From JABACD01 sp047639675 (lineage in GTDB: Bacteria; Planctomycetota; UBA1135; GCA-002686595): DNA of 64,000 nt. The DNA lies in the NCBI GenBank assembly GCA_047639675.1, contig JBLIOI010000005.1:1-64000 (forward strand), in the 5' to 3' direction. Each line of letters begins with the position of its first letter. Positions within the stretch are counted from its first letter, which is position 1. The notes beneath the pieces are model-generated. The model did not search any database and was not told the DNA's origin. It saw only the letters and a list, made by a program, of their open reading frames with translations. The position numbers and the translations under genes were made by a program. Below, one piece after another: positions 35,280 through 44,605 of this stretch.

Positions 35280-35346
35280 ATTTCCCTCTTCATCGAGCTA
35301 CGACTCATCATGAATCGCAGTATCCCAAGTTTTAGTTCGGCCATTT

Positions 35347-37233
35347 TCAATGTGTTCTCTTCCCCAGGGCGCCCAATAGCGCTCCTTGAAGAACGGGGCT
35401 GTTCGGCAATAGTCCCTCGCGCCCCATCATGTGATTCACTTCCTGCACGCCACCCCATTCTCCAAGGGCGAAACCGACCCGACGAAAATCTTCAACACGG
35501 ACATTGAGCGGTGCCAGGGTTATCTCTTCACGCAGAGCATAGAGTCCGTGCATACGAACAATCACAAGTCCTGCCAGCACACTAAGATCAAAGGATCCCT
35601 TCCAGAGCGCTGGGCGTAAGAAACGCAAAGCCATATCGTCCTGAGCAGCGATTATGGCTCGCCCTAAGGCAATGTTCAGTAGCAGGTCGTCTTCAGCAGG
35701 GAAATAACGCAGAAATAGATCGATGTGCGCCGCAGCATCTCGCCCAACCAAGGCTCGCACGCAACGTGCACCTCGTCCGCCGGGAGGAAATCCTTCGCGC
35801 AAGACGCTCGCTAATGCATCTCGCCCTTCTGAGACGTCGTTCTCCGTTAAGGCCAACGCAACACTAAGATAATCGTCGCTACTTGCATCCAGCTTGGGAA
35901 GCAAACCTTCCAGATGCGAGCGCACCAGCGGAGCACTAGCTTGCCGCACGGCCGCTTCCACGGTAACAGCAAAGTCTGCATGGAGCTGATCACCGAGGAT
36001 CAGTTGAAAATTGGAATGAGCGTCGATGTCGCCCAATCGCGATTGGGCCACCATCAACGAGGCACGCACGCTCGGCTCATCATCCATCGCAAACTCACGC
36101 ATGAAGCTCAAAGAGCGCGAGTCTGCGGCAATTGCCCAAGCTTCGCAGGCCAGAATGCGGTCCTGCGTATTCATGCCACCCCAATCCTCTTCGAGTCCGA
36201 TCAACGGCTCCGGCAAACCAGCACGCGCCAATAGCTTGAGCGCGTAAACCTGCACCGCGGGAACCTCGATGGCCAAGCTGAGGAGGGATAAGGAATCACT
36301 CTCGCCCTCGGACTCATCAATTTGCCAAAGCATCATCCGCCAAGAACGATTGCCTCGCGGCTTCCACAATCCAGACTCAATCAATGCTGCCAGCTCATCG
36401 GGCATTGCGATTGTTGAAGCGCGCAATTCGACGTCACGGTCCACTTCGATCAACCTGGCCAGGATGTGATCCTTGACGCCCAAGTCCGTTCTTTCGGCAA
36501 CGGCTCCAAGCACGACCGCATCCAGGAACCGGGGTGTCGCAATCAACTCGCGCAACATTCGCGTATTCCACGACTCACCATCGATGAGCCCATAGCGGCG
36601 TGCTGCGTTCCAACGCATATCCAAAAGGAATTCAGCCGCGTCTGTTCGGTTAGATCCAGTCGGATCCACGCTGAAGACCAACAAGTCGCTAGCCAAGTGA
36701 CCATCGATCCCTCCGCTCGCCGCGATCCCCTCGACGATCTTGCGTGCAGCCTTTTGCTTGGTCAGCAGGAGCCCCAACATCGCGCAAGCGCGCACGCTCT
36801 CGTCGGAATCCTTTAAGTAATCTCCCAAGAGCCACTGCGTCGACTCGCCGAAACATCCAAGCGCGAGCATCGCAGCGCGGCGCTGCATGGCGGTTCCATC
36901 CATGGCGAAAGCCTCAACCAGAGGGCGCTCGCTCATCACAAGTGGCCTAGTCGATCCGATCGCGATCATCGCCGCCGCGATCTGCTCTAAGCTCAGCAGT
37001 TTGGCATCGATATCCTTACTCGCGTCAGACCCCGAACGCCGTGTGAATGTGACGCGCTGGTCACGTTTCAGCTTTTCCGCCCACCCGATCTGGGCCGCAG
37101 GCTGCTCCACGACCCCGGGCTCTTGAATGGAGAGCCTTGGAGCTGCGGACAGCACAGCACAGACAACAGCAACGGCCATTGCCACTAGGGAACAACGATA
37201 AGATAGGGACATGTGAAGAGTGGGGAGGCGCAT
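35347..37233 (-). CDS. Secreted HEAT-repeat protein
   Basis: This 628-residue protein has an N-terminal signal-like segment (about 8-31, MSLSYRCSLVAMAVAVVCAV) followed by helical repeats throughout. Leu/Ala-rich helix pairs of about 30-40 residues recur, for example RRAAMLALGCFGESTQWLL. These are HEAT/ARM-like scaffolds without catalytic residues. ATG 37212 (Met8) is an alternative start that gives a better signal peptide. It is the second such repeat protein in the window. No partner can be named. Confidence 0.7.
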   Translation of the reverse strand: MRLPTLHMSLSYRCSLVAMAVAVVCAVLSAAPRLSIQEPGVVEQPAAQIGWAEKLKRDQRVTFTRRSGSDASKDIDAKLLSLEQIAAAMIAIGSTRPLVMSERPLVEAFAMDGTAMQRRAAMLALGCFGESTQWLLGDYLKDSDESVRACAMLGLLLTKQKAARKIVEGIAASGGIDGHLASDLLVFSVDPTGSNRTDAAEFLLDMRWNAARRYGLIDGESWNTRMLRELIATPRFLDAVVLGAVAERTDLGVKDHILARLIEVDRDVELRASTIAMPDELAALIESGLWKPRGNRSWRMMLWQIDESEGESDSLSLLSLAIEVPAVQVYALKLLARAGLPEPLIGLEEDWGGMNTQDRILACEAWAIAADSRSLSFMREFAMDDEPSVRASLMVAQSRLGDIDAHSNFQLILGDQLHADFAVTVEAAVRQASAPLVRSHLEGLLPKLDASSDDYLSVALALTENDVSEGRDALASVLREGFPPGGRGARCVRALVGRDAAAHIDLFLRYFPAEDDLLLNIALGRAIIAAQDDMALRFLRPALWKGSFDLSVLAGLVIVRMHGLYALREEITLAPLNVRVEDFRRVGFALGEWGGVQEVNHMMGREGLLPNSPVLQGALLGALGKRTH

Positions 37234-37410
37234 CTCTATCGGCGCAAAGTACCGCCGAGCTGGACGCTAGGCAGGGTCTCCGTCCGCTGAAGAGGATAGG
37301 ACTCGGAGGCGACTGTCTCTAGAGAACAGTTGTGGGAGCCTTCAACCCTCGGGGTTCTCCTACGTGACGAACCATTTCTGGGCCAAAAAGCACATTCAGA
37401 GGCTCTCAGC

Positions 37411-38769
37411 TCACTCCGGTGTACCCAAAAGGGCCACAATCTGGTCCCGGCGTTCATCTCGTAATTCGGCGCTGGAAGCCTCCAAATTCAGTCGAAGCAG
37501 AGGCTCAGTATTCGACAATCTAACATTGAACCACCACCAAGACTCTGAATCGAGGTCCCCGTACTCGACGGTGATGCCATCCAGCTCGTCTTGCTGACCA
37601 TCCGCGAAGGTCGATTTTAGCTGAGCAATGGCAGCCTCCTTGTCCTCAACGCGGAAATTAATCTCCCCGGTCGAGTGATAGCGGCGAAGATCGCTGACCA
37701 ACTCTGACATGCTCTTGCCCTCGTTTTCCGGCGAGGTCAACACGTTCAGCGCCGAGACCATCGCCAAGACTCCCGAGTCAGTGGTGAAGTTATCAGCGAA
37801 GTAGAAGTGACCGGACAGCTCACCACCGAATACCGCGCCGCGCTCGCGCATGGTCGCTTTGATGAAGGAGTGTCCAACTCGATCACGAATTGGAATGCCA
37901 CCTGCCTTGGCGATCTCTTCCTTAACCACCCAAGAGGATCGCAAGTCATAGACAATCGGAACCCCCTGCCCTTCCTTCAGATAAATCTGCGCCAAGAGCG
38001 CCGTCATCAAATCTGCAGAGATCGTCTTGCCCGTTTCATCAACGAAACAGCAACGGTCTGCATCTCCATCAAAGCTGACACCAAAGCGCGCGCCAGAAGA
38101 AGCGATGACCTCACGTACATAGTCGAGGTTTTCTTCCTTGAGCGGATTGGCCTCATGGATCGGGAAGGTTCCATCGGGCTCCATCAGGATGGTCGTCGCT
38201 TTGACTTGCGGCAGCCTCTCAAGGATCGACGGCAGGGTGTAGCCCGCCATGCCATTCGAGGCATCAATCGCCAGTTTAATCTCACTACCGATCTTGGAGA
38301 AACTCGCCACATGATCTGCATACGCGTCCAACAGATCCACCTCGCGCACCTGACCGCGCTGGGCTACTGCACCGGCATAGCTCCCTGCGCACATCTTTTC
38401 GATCTCGAGGATTCCATTAGCGGCAGAAATAGGTGTTGCCCCCTTGCCGCACAACTTCATCCCGTTGTACTCGCCCGGGTTGTGGCTCGCAGTAACGACC
38501 AGTCCCCCATCACAATCTTGAGAACCGATTGCGTAGTAGGTCATAGGCGTTGAAGCCAAGCCGATGTCAATCACATCGCAACCTGCATCACGAATTCCAT
38601 CGATAACGGCCCTCGCCATTTCCGGTGAATGGGTTCTCGCATCCCGTCCAAGCACAAGGGTCTTAGCATCCAACATGCGCGCAAAGGAGTGACCAATTTT
38701 GCGCGCAAGCTCTGTATCAAGTTCGCTGGGTACCAGTCCCCGAATGTCGTAAGCCTTGAAGATTCCCAT
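37411..38769 (-). CDS. manB: Phosphomannomutase/phosphoglucomutase
   Basis: This 452-residue alpha-D-phosphohexomutase interconverts sugar 1- and 6-phosphates to supply GDP-mannose or UDP-glucose precursors. Domain 1 has the catalytic phosphoserine in TASHNPGEYNG. Metal ligands are in DGDADRC, the sugar-binding loop is GGELSGHFYF, and the phosphate-binding loop is the C-terminal LSNTEP. Length and order fit the bacterial PMM/PGM family, but mannose or glucose preference is not certain. Its place near surface glycan genes fits a role in their sugar supply. It is transcribed alone, about 67 nt after the threonine aldolase gene. Confidence 0.93.
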   Translation of the reverse strand: MGIFKAYDIRGLVPSELDTELARKIGHSFARMLDAKTLVLGRDARTHSPEMARAVIDGIRDAGCDVIDIGLASTPMTYYAIGSQDCDGGLVVTASHNPGEYNGMKLCGKGATPISAANGILEIEKMCAGSYAGAVAQRGQVREVDLLDAYADHVASFSKIGSEIKLAIDASNGMAGYTLPSILERLPQVKATTILMEPDGTFPIHEANPLKEENLDYVREVIASSGARFGVSFDGDADRCCFVDETGKTISADLMTALLAQIYLKEGQGVPIVYDLRSSWVVKEEIAKAGGIPIRDRVGHSFIKATMRERGAVFGGELSGHFYFADNFTTDSGVLAMVSALNVLTSPENEGKSMSELVSDLRRYHSTGEINFRVEDKEAAIAQLKSTFADGQQDELDGITVEYGDLDSESWWWFNVRLSNTEPLLRLNLEASSAELRDERRDQIVALLGTPE

Positions 38770-38836
38770 ATGGTGATTGAGCAGCGTATTAGTGCTGAGA
38801 GAAGGGCTGGGTGAATGAAACTATTCTTGCGGACTT

Positions 38837-39862
38837 CTAGCCCAAGATTTCAAGCATGGCAGCGTCCAAGCGCTCCACGTCTTCTGGTCCCACATCCATG
38901 TGGGTCACAAAGCGCAGCACTTTTTCGCCTAGAGGCATGACGTGCACACCGTGTCCATCAAGTGCGTCGGCCAGGGAGGCAGCATCAAAGCGCGAGTCCG
39001 AGACCCCAACCATCACAAGATTGCTCTCGACCTCATCCGGCGGAACATTGAGCACGTCGAAGGCATCCAGCTTTTGAGCGAGCATCTTCGCCAACTCATG
39101 ATCCTCCTTCAAGCGCTCGACATTCTCCTCAAGAGCGATGCGACCCGCAGCCGCGATTATGCCGGATTGCCGCATCCATCCACCGAGCCGTTTGCGTACC
39201 AACATGGCACGTTCGATGAACTCCGAATTGCCGGCGATGATTGAGCCAACCGGTGCGCCGAGGCCCTTTGACAGGCATATGGAAACAGAGTCGGCAGTCG
39301 CGGCCCACTCGCGTGCGGCGATCCCCGAAGCTGCAACCGCATTCGCCAAGCGCGCCCCATCCATGTGGACCGGGATACCAGCCGAATAGGCGACCTGATG
39401 CACACCTTGCAAGGCCTTGAGTGGAACCACGCGGCCCCCAGAACCCATGTGAGTCTGTTCGACGCAAACCAGCGTCGTATTAGGACAGTGAATCGAGGCG
39501 GGTTGTAGCGCGGCACGTACCTCGTCTGCATCCAAGGCACCCTTCGTTCCACGCAGCGTTCGCGTTTGCAAGCCGTGCAAGTAGCCGGTTGCACCCGCTT
39601 CATAATTCACGATGTGAGATCCCGCTTCGGCGATGATTTCATCGCCGGGGCGTGTCCAGGAGCCAAGCGCAATCTGATTGGCCATCGTTCCCGAGGGCAC
39701 GAATAGGGCCCTCTCCTTGCCAACCCAATTCGCGGCAAATTCCTGGAGAGCTTCAACCGTCGGGTCGCCGTCTAGAACATCGTCCCCGACCTCTGCTGAC
39801 GCCATCGCCTCACGCATCGCAGCACTCGGCCGCGTGACCGTATCACTTCGAAAATCGCTCAT
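38837..39862 (-). CDS. ltaE: L-threonine aldolase
   Basis: This 341-residue PLP enzyme of the beta-eliminating lyase family cleaves threonine and allo-threonine to glycine and acetaldehyde. DFRSDTVTRPS at the start is the family signature. HMDGARLANA holds the cofactor-contacting Asp, and the Schiff-base Lys is in ICLSKGLGAPVGS. Its start is 6 nt from the end of the aminotransferase gene, so the two probably form one operon and share amino-acid metabolism. Confidence 0.93.
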   Translation of the reverse strand: MSDFRSDTVTRPSAAMREAMASAEVGDDVLDGDPTVEALQEFAANWVGKERALFVPSGTMANQIALGSWTRPGDEIIAEAGSHIVNYEAGATGYLHGLQTRTLRGTKGALDADEVRAALQPASIHCPNTTLVCVEQTHMGSGGRVVPLKALQGVHQVAYSAGIPVHMDGARLANAVAASGIAAREWAATADSVSICLSKGLGAPVGSIIAGNSEFIERAMLVRKRLGGWMRQSGIIAAAGRIALEENVERLKEDHELAKMLAQKLDAFDVLNVPPDEVESNLVMVGVSDSRFDAASLADALDGHGVHVMPLGEKVLRFVTHMDVGPEDVERLDAAMLEILG

Positions 39863-39868
39863 TCTGGG

Positions 39869-41038
39869 CTATGCCGGCTGTAGGCATTGGCGAACACGGC
39901 GCAAGCCTTCGCGGATGTTCTCTGCACTGTTCGCATAGCTAAAGCGCATGTAACCCTCGCCTAAGTGGCCGAAGCTTGACCCTGAAATGCTGGCAACGCC
40001 AGCGTCGTTCAAGAAACGCGTTTCCAGTTCGGCCGAACTGAGCCCCGTGCCACTGGTGTTAGCAAAAGCGTAGAAGGCCCCCTTCGGTGTTGTGCAACTG
40101 AAGCCTTCAATCTTGTTCAGCTCTTCGACGATGATCGCGCGGCGTTCATCAAAGGCCGTCCGCATTCGATCCACTGCATCCTGCGGTCCGCGCAAAGCTT
40201 CGATGCCAGCGATCTGTGTTGCGGCGTTGGTGCACGAATTGGTATTGATCTGCATACGTTCCGCGTGCGCGATCAGCTGGTCGGGCCAAACTCCGTAGCC
40301 CAAGCGCCAACCAGTCATGGCATAGGTCTTGCTCCAACCGTCAAGCAAGATCGTGCGCTCCCGCAGTGCCTCGAATTCAAGGAACGAAACGTGCTCCTCA
40401 CCGTCGTACAACAAGCGCGAGTAGATTTCGTCCGCCAAGACGAAGACGTTCGGGAACTTCTCAAGTCCTTTCGCTAAGGCCTCCAACTCTGAGCGTTGCA
40501 CCACGCCGCCGGTGGGGTTTGCGGGAGTGTTGAGAATGATCAAGCGCGTCTTGTCATTGATCTTGGCCAGGACCTTTTCCGCACTGAATGAGAAGCCATT
40601 CTTCTCCTCCAGCTCAATCGGTACCGCAGTCGCACCGGAGTACTTGATGACTGACTCGTAGATCGGAAAACCCGGGTTGGGATAGAGGATCTCGGTGCCC
40701 GGTTCGCCAAACATCATGATCGCGAAGAACATCGTCGGTTTGCCGCCAGGCACGATCATGACGTTCTCCGCATTGACCTCTACCTTGCGGTACTTTGCGA
40801 TGTCCTCGCAGACGGCTTCGCGCAGATCCATAATCCCCATGGCTGGCGTGTAGGAGTGGTAACCGTCCTTGAGCGCCTTGCGACCGGCCTCGACAATGTT
40901 CTCCGGCGTGCGGAAATCCGGCGCACCGATGTGAAGATGGATGATGTCCTTGCCTTGGGCCTCGAGGGCTTTGGCTTTGGCCAGGACTTCAAAGGCTGTC
41001 TCGGTCCCAAGTTGGGACATACGGTGGGCTAGCTGCAC
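39869..41038 (-). CDS. Class I PLP-dependent aminotransferase
   Basis: This 389-residue protein is a fold-type I aminotransferase of the AspC/AAT family. NTPANPTGGVV, the Schiff-base Lys in DGWSKTYAMTGWRLGY, and the substrate-carboxylate Arg in MRFSYANS are visible. It could act on aspartate, aromatic or other amino acids; the exact substrate cannot be told. It begins the operon with ltaE. The upstream region (41039-41214) is shared with the divergent lipoprotein gene. Confidence 0.9.
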   Translation of the reverse strand: MQLAHRMSQLGTETAFEVLAKAKALEAQGKDIIHLHIGAPDFRTPENIVEAGRKALKDGYHSYTPAMGIMDLREAVCEDIAKYRKVEVNAENVMIVPGGKPTMFFAIMMFGEPGTEILYPNPGFPIYESVIKYSGATAVPIELEEKNGFSFSAEKVLAKINDKTRLIILNTPANPTGGVVQRSELEALAKGLEKFPNVFVLADEIYSRLLYDGEEHVSFLEFEALRERTILLDGWSKTYAMTGWRLGYGVWPDQLIAHAERMQINTNSCTNAATQIAGIEALRGPQDAVDRMRTAFDERRAIIVEELNKIEGFSCTTPKGAFYAFANTSGTGLSSAELETRFLNDAGVASISGSSFGHLGEGYMRFSYANSAENIREGLRRVRQCLQPA

Positions 41039-41185
41039 AGGTGGCTATAGTGTCTGGGGGATCCTTCAGGAAGACGCGTGAATTGGCGCACAGGATACGA
41101 CTGCGGACGTGAACTGGTCAACTGCCAGGCCCAGTCTCACGGGTACCTCGAGTAGAAATGTAGGCCAGAGGGCCCAGGGCTGCTA

Positions 41186-41202
41186 GCCGGATGAAATCCG
41201 GC
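41186..41202 (+). promoter_or_regulatory. Hairpin upstream of HEAT lipoprotein gene
   Basis: GCCGGAT and ATCCGGC form a perfect 7-bp stem with loop GAA, 13 nt before the ATG at 41215. It may influence translation initiation or be a regulator site. Confidence 0.4.
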
Positions 41203-41214
41203 GGGTGGGAGCTA

Positions 41215-42597
41215 ATGACCATCGACACGCACGGCTCCGTCCTGGACAATTCCGCTCGTATGACGATTCTGCAATTCACTGGGGCAAGGTGGCTGCTCTC
41301 CTGCGCCCTCTGCCTGCCAATTATTGCGGCCTGCTCCAAGAGCGAGGCCCACTTTGAGTTCTATCCGGCCCTGAGCCAGGGGCTGGAAGCGATGCAGGAG
41401 AAAGTCGGGCGAGAAGGCCCTGACTCAGACGCCGAAGTCATCAATTCACTAGCTCTCCTTGCAAGCAATGTGAACAGCAGCCAACAGACACGCATTGATG
41501 CTTGTGCTGAGCTCGCAACTTTGGCTTCGCCCCTATCCGTCAACCACCTCCTACAACTCTGCGAACGGGCGCCGGAGGATTGGCTTCGTTCTCAAGCCGC
41601 GTGGGGCTTGGGCCAGACCAATCAAGCTTGGGCCATGCTTCGCCTGCTCGCGCGACTCCAAGATGAATACGAGCAAGAAGTGCGTCTTTGGATTGCCTTT
41701 GCACTAGCCGAGTTACGCAATTACACGGGAATCGAGCTCTTGTGGAAGCTGCAAAGCGATGGACGAACAGCAGTCGTTCGCGAGACTGCAACTCAACTTT
41801 TGCAGGAAATTGTTGCGAACTCAGGCGCAGAGAGCTTCGATGAACTCTGGCTCCTGTGGCGATCCGGAGAGGCACACACGATGACTCCCATGTCGGAGCA
41901 AAGCCCACGATATAAGCGTGCCATCTGGCAAGAGATCGCCAAGCTGTCATTCCCTAATTCTGATAGCGCGAGCTACGTCCTCGCAAACCTTGGCAGCTCC
42001 GCCGCAGGAATCCTGGCAAGTGCTTTGCACGATAACGACCCACAGATTCGCGTCGGGGCCGCGCGCGCCTTGGCAGGTATGCACGGCCGCGCGAGCGCTG
42101 CGGGCCCGGCACTTACGCTTGCACTTACGGAACCTAGCTTGGCAATCCAAGCTGCCTGCGCTCTGGGCCTGGTCGCCTATCCGACATGCGAGCCCATCCT
42201 GCGCGACCTGTTGGAGGATGAAGAAACCCCCGCAGAATTACGATTGGCATGCGCAAAGGCGCTTGGACAGATTGGGCTTGGCGCCTCCGCGAACGCCCTT
42301 AGGCACTCACTGGCAGACGGTTCGCCGGACCTGCAACAAGCCAGCGCTGAAGCCTTGATGCAAATTGGGCTTGGGCGAGATGCGGCTGATTTCTTGCTCG
42401 CGGCACTGCTCGACAAGAACGCCAATCAGTCGGCCGCGGAACGTACATTGGAGCAATGGCTGAAATCAAGCAACAAGCCAGGTGTCGCGCGCGTCCACCA
42501 AGAATGGCTCGACCAAAAATCTTCCAGCAATGGCGAACGCTTCAAAGCGCGCGCCCAGTTGCTTCAACGCAACTGGGATCAGCTGAAAGGCTTGTAG
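41215..42597 (+). CDS. Lipoprotein with HEAT repeats
   Basis: This 460-residue protein has a lipoprotein signal whose hydrophobic core is LLSCALCLPIIAAC, with lipobox IAAC. The mature part consists of helical repeats (HEAT-like), for example IRVGAARALAGMHGRASAAG and LQQASAEALMQIGLG. GGGTGGGAG before 41215 supports that start; ATG 41260 gives a more compact signal peptide and is also possible. Probably an envelope scaffold protein. Its 3' end overlaps the end of the convergent UbiA gene by 19 nt. Confidence 0.68.
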   Translation: MTIDTHGSVLDNSARMTILQFTGARWLLSCALCLPIIAACSKSEAHFEFYPALSQGLEAMQEKVGREGPDSDAEVINSLALLASNVNSSQQTRIDACAELATLASPLSVNHLLQLCERAPEDWLRSQAAWGLGQTNQAWAMLRLLARLQDEYEQEVRLWIAFALAELRNYTGIELLWKLQSDGRTAVVRETATQLLQEIVANSGAESFDELWLLWRSGEAHTMTPMSEQSPRYKRAIWQEIAKLSFPNSDSASYVLANLGSSAAGILASALHDNDPQIRVGAARALAGMHGRASAAGPALTLALTEPSLAIQAACALGLVAYPTCEPILRDLLEDEETPAELRLACAKALGQIGLGASANALRHSLADGSPDLQQASAEALMQIGLGRDAADFLLAALLDKNANQSAAERTLEQWLKSSNKPGVARVHQEWLDQKSSSNGERFKARAQLLQRNWDQLKGL

Positions 42598-43517
42598 AGC
42601 GAATAGACCACCACAGCCAACCAACCGAGACCGGTTAGAAAGAAGGTCAGGTCGCCACCAAGCAAGATCTTGGTCGGGCTGCCGCCGCCCTTTTGGGTTT
42701 GTACCAAGAGCAAGTAACGCCCCAAGCCAAAGACCACGAAGGGCACGGTCCAAACCAAAATGTGATCCGCACCGAACTTAAATTTCGTCGCATCGGAGAC
42801 CGTGTACATCGTGTACGAGATAATCGTACAAGACGCCAACAGGGTGATCATCTGGTTCAAGAAGTCGGCGTTGTACTCGCGCAGGATCCTGCGATGCTCG
42901 GCTGCGTTTTCGCCCAAGAGGTCTGTCTCCGCCTTGCGCTTGCACAGCGCCAAGAACAGCGAGAGAAATAAGGTGCACAAGAAGAGCCAATGCGAGACAG
43001 GAACTCCGATCGCAAGCGCGCCACCTTCCACCCGAAAGAGAAAGCCTGCTGCAATGCAAAATGCATCCACCAACACGATGTGCTTGAGCTTGACGCTGTA
43101 GAAGAAATTGAGCGTGACATAAGCCAGCACAATCCAGATCACGCCAATCGGCTGACCGCCAGCCGCAAGCGCACAGGCGACAGCTCCGGCAAAGCAAGCG
43201 GCGGAAACCATCCAAGCACTCGAGATCTCTAGCTCCCCCGCCGCGATCGGTCGCTTGCATTTTTCTGGGTGCTTGCGATCGCTCTCGACATCCATGATGT
43301 CGTTGACCAGGTAGATGGTCGAAGATCCCAGACAGAAGGCTGCGATTGCGAACAGAGTCGCAATCACACTCGTCTGATCAATCGTGAATCCCTCGCCGCC
43401 GGCAAATAGGATCGCGGCCAAGACAAAGATGTTCTTGACCCACTGGTGCGGGCGCATGGCCCGGATAACGGCGCTGGGACTCATTGAGGGGTAATTTAGG
43501 GGGTTTGCAGGACCCAC
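42579..43517 (-). CDS. UbiA-family prenyltransferase (DPPR-synthase-like)
   Basis: This 312-residue membrane protein belongs to the UbiA family. RPHQWVKN near residue 22 and the NDIMDVESDRKHPEKCKRPI motif match decaprenyl-phosphate phosphoribosyltransferase-type members rather than ubiquinone or heme enzymes. That enzyme joins phosphoribosyl diphosphate to decaprenyl phosphate in the route to DPA, the arabinose donor. Seven to nine transmembrane helices are predicted. A GTG at 43517 has a weak GGAAG upstream; ATG 43484 begins nearer to the conserved domain. No DprE-like genes are in the window, so the product's fate is unknown. Confidence 0.8.
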   Translation of the reverse strand: MGPANPLNYPSMSPSAVIRAMRPHQWVKNIFVLAAILFAGGEGFTIDQTSVIATLFAIAAFCLGSSTIYLVNDIMDVESDRKHPEKCKRPIAAGELEISSAWMVSAACFAGAVACALAAGGQPIGVIWIVLAYVTLNFFYSVKLKHIVLVDAFCIAAGFLFRVEGGALAIGVPVSHWLFLCTLFLSLFLALCKRKAETDLLGENAAEHRRILREYNADFLNQMITLLASCTIISYTMYTVSDATKFKFGADHILVWTVPFVVFGLGRYLLLVQTQKGGGSPTKILLGGDLTFFLTGLGWLAVVVYSLYKPFS

Positions 43518-43568
43518 GAAGGGCTTCCATCGGCCCCCTTGGGCCAGAAGCTTGAGCTTGTAGCTGCC

Positions 43569-44243
43569 TTAGTCCAGGCTCAGTACTTGGAGCTTCTCGA
43601 GGGGCGACTCGGGCCCTACGTAAAGGATCTCCTCGTCTTCGTCGATTACGCCCTCTTGGGTCATCGTGAACAGCTCGATGCCGCGTACGGCACCGTCCCC
43701 GTAAAGCACGTTAGTGGTGGTCGCGTGGTTCATCTCGCCGCCGTCGTTGTCATCAGCAACGAGCACCTGCTTACCACTCAGCTTGCGCAGGGGATAACTC
43801 ATGGTGTCGCGTCCCGCGTAGCTGGAATAGGCTCCATCGATCATCTCCAAGTCCGAGTACCACTCTTCCCCGGGCAGATCGCCAATTTCCAATGCTCCCA
43901 CGTCAACGCCCGGGCAAGTCAGTTTCTCGGCACTTTGGGGCGTGTTTTCCCAAGTTCCGCTGCTGATCAGGATCGCGAAGAAGCGCACTCCAGAGTTCTC
44001 CTTGTTCGGGAGACGCCTGAACTTGATCTGGTAGGCGAGCAGACCCTTGTAGATCTCGCGCAGGTTCTGGCTGCAGCCGGTGACCCGTGCCTGGTCGATG
44101 GCTTCGGGAATCTTGGGGAGGAGGAAGGTCGCCAGGATCCCGATGATCAGAATCACCGCCAAGAGCTCGATCAGGGTGAAGCCAGCCTTACGTGCGGCCC
44201 GGATGAGGAGGCCATGACGCTGCATACGCGTGGGATAAATCAT
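43569..44243 (-). CDS. Type II pseudopilin with H-x9-DG motif
   Basis: This 224-residue protein has the prepilin signature KAGFTLIELLAVILIIGILA, cleaved before the Phe by a prepilin peptidase. The C-terminal part has MNHATTTNVLYGDGAVRG, fitting H-x9-DG, a signature of the large planctomycete/PVC pseudopilin families. Two Cys residues in the mature part may pair. No other pilus or secretion genes lie beside it, so it is an orphan, as usual for this family. Transcription is likely from the structured region upstream. Confidence 0.88.
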   Translation of the reverse strand: MIYPTRMQRHGLLIRAARKAGFTLIELLAVILIIGILATFLLPKIPEAIDQARVTGCSQNLREIYKGLLAYQIKFRRLPNKENSGVRFFAILISSGTWENTPQSAEKLTCPGVDVGALEIGDLPGEEWYSDLEMIDGAYSSYAGRDTMSYPLRKLSGKQVLVADDNDGGEMNHATTTNVLYGDGAVRGIELFTMTQEGVIDEDEEILYVGPESPLEKLQVLSLD

Positions 44244-44403
44244 GAGCGCGGTCGAAGTGGAATTGCTGATCGGAGGCGAGTTGCGGTGAAGACCAGCAAC
44301 TAGGAGCTACATTACTACCGCAGCAGGCCCCCAGAGTCACCTAGCCAGGCTTGTTCATGGGCCGATTTTCCAATAGTTCCGACAAGTCTCTTTAATAGCA
44401 CTC

Positions 44404-44460
44404 TGCGGATTCTGGCCTCCCAAGCGACCCGTAGGGTCGTCCAGGACGTCAGAATCCGCA
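44404..44460. repeat. Nested inverted repeat
   Basis: Outer arms TGCGGATTCTG (44404-44414) and CAGAATCCGCA (44450-44460) pair perfectly over 11 bp. Between them, CGACCC (44425-44430) and GGGTCG (44434-44439) form a second hairpin with loop GTA. It has no U-tract, so a structured RNA or protein-binding site fits better than a standard terminator. Confidence 0.75.
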
Positions 44461-44565
44461 AAGGACTGTCAGCAGACGAGAACGGGGCCCAGGCGAGTGG
44501 TTGGGGTTGTTGACACACGGCCCCAAGAACAAGTCTGGCCAGTTAGCAGCTGCTGTTTGGAATTC

Positions 44566-44591
44566 GTCCCATCCGAGCGAACGGACGGGAC
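44566..44591. repeat. Hairpin downstream of metK
   Basis: GTCCCATCCG and CGGACGGGAC form a 10-bp stem with one mismatch or wobble and a 6-base loop, beginning 14 nt after the metK stop on its strand. It may be a Rho-dependent or weak terminator, or a stabilising 3' structure. Confidence 0.55.
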
Positions 44592-44605
44592 TTCAATCAC
44601 TGCTT

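Larger units (their letters stand above)
44244..44605. other. Long intergenic region after metK with two inverted repeats
   Basis: This 362-nt region lies between the metK stop and the pseudopilin start, both on the minus strand. It contains an imperfect 10-bp inverted repeat at 44566-44591 just after metK, and a nested 11-bp plus 6-bp inverted repeat at 44404-44460. Neither has a long T-run. It probably contains the metK 3' end and the pseudopilin promoter. No protein gene was seen. Confidence 0.55.

Noticed and set aside
44510..44515. TTGACA as a promoter -35 box
   Set aside because: No -10 hexamer was found at 16-18 nt, and no gene on that strand begins nearby.
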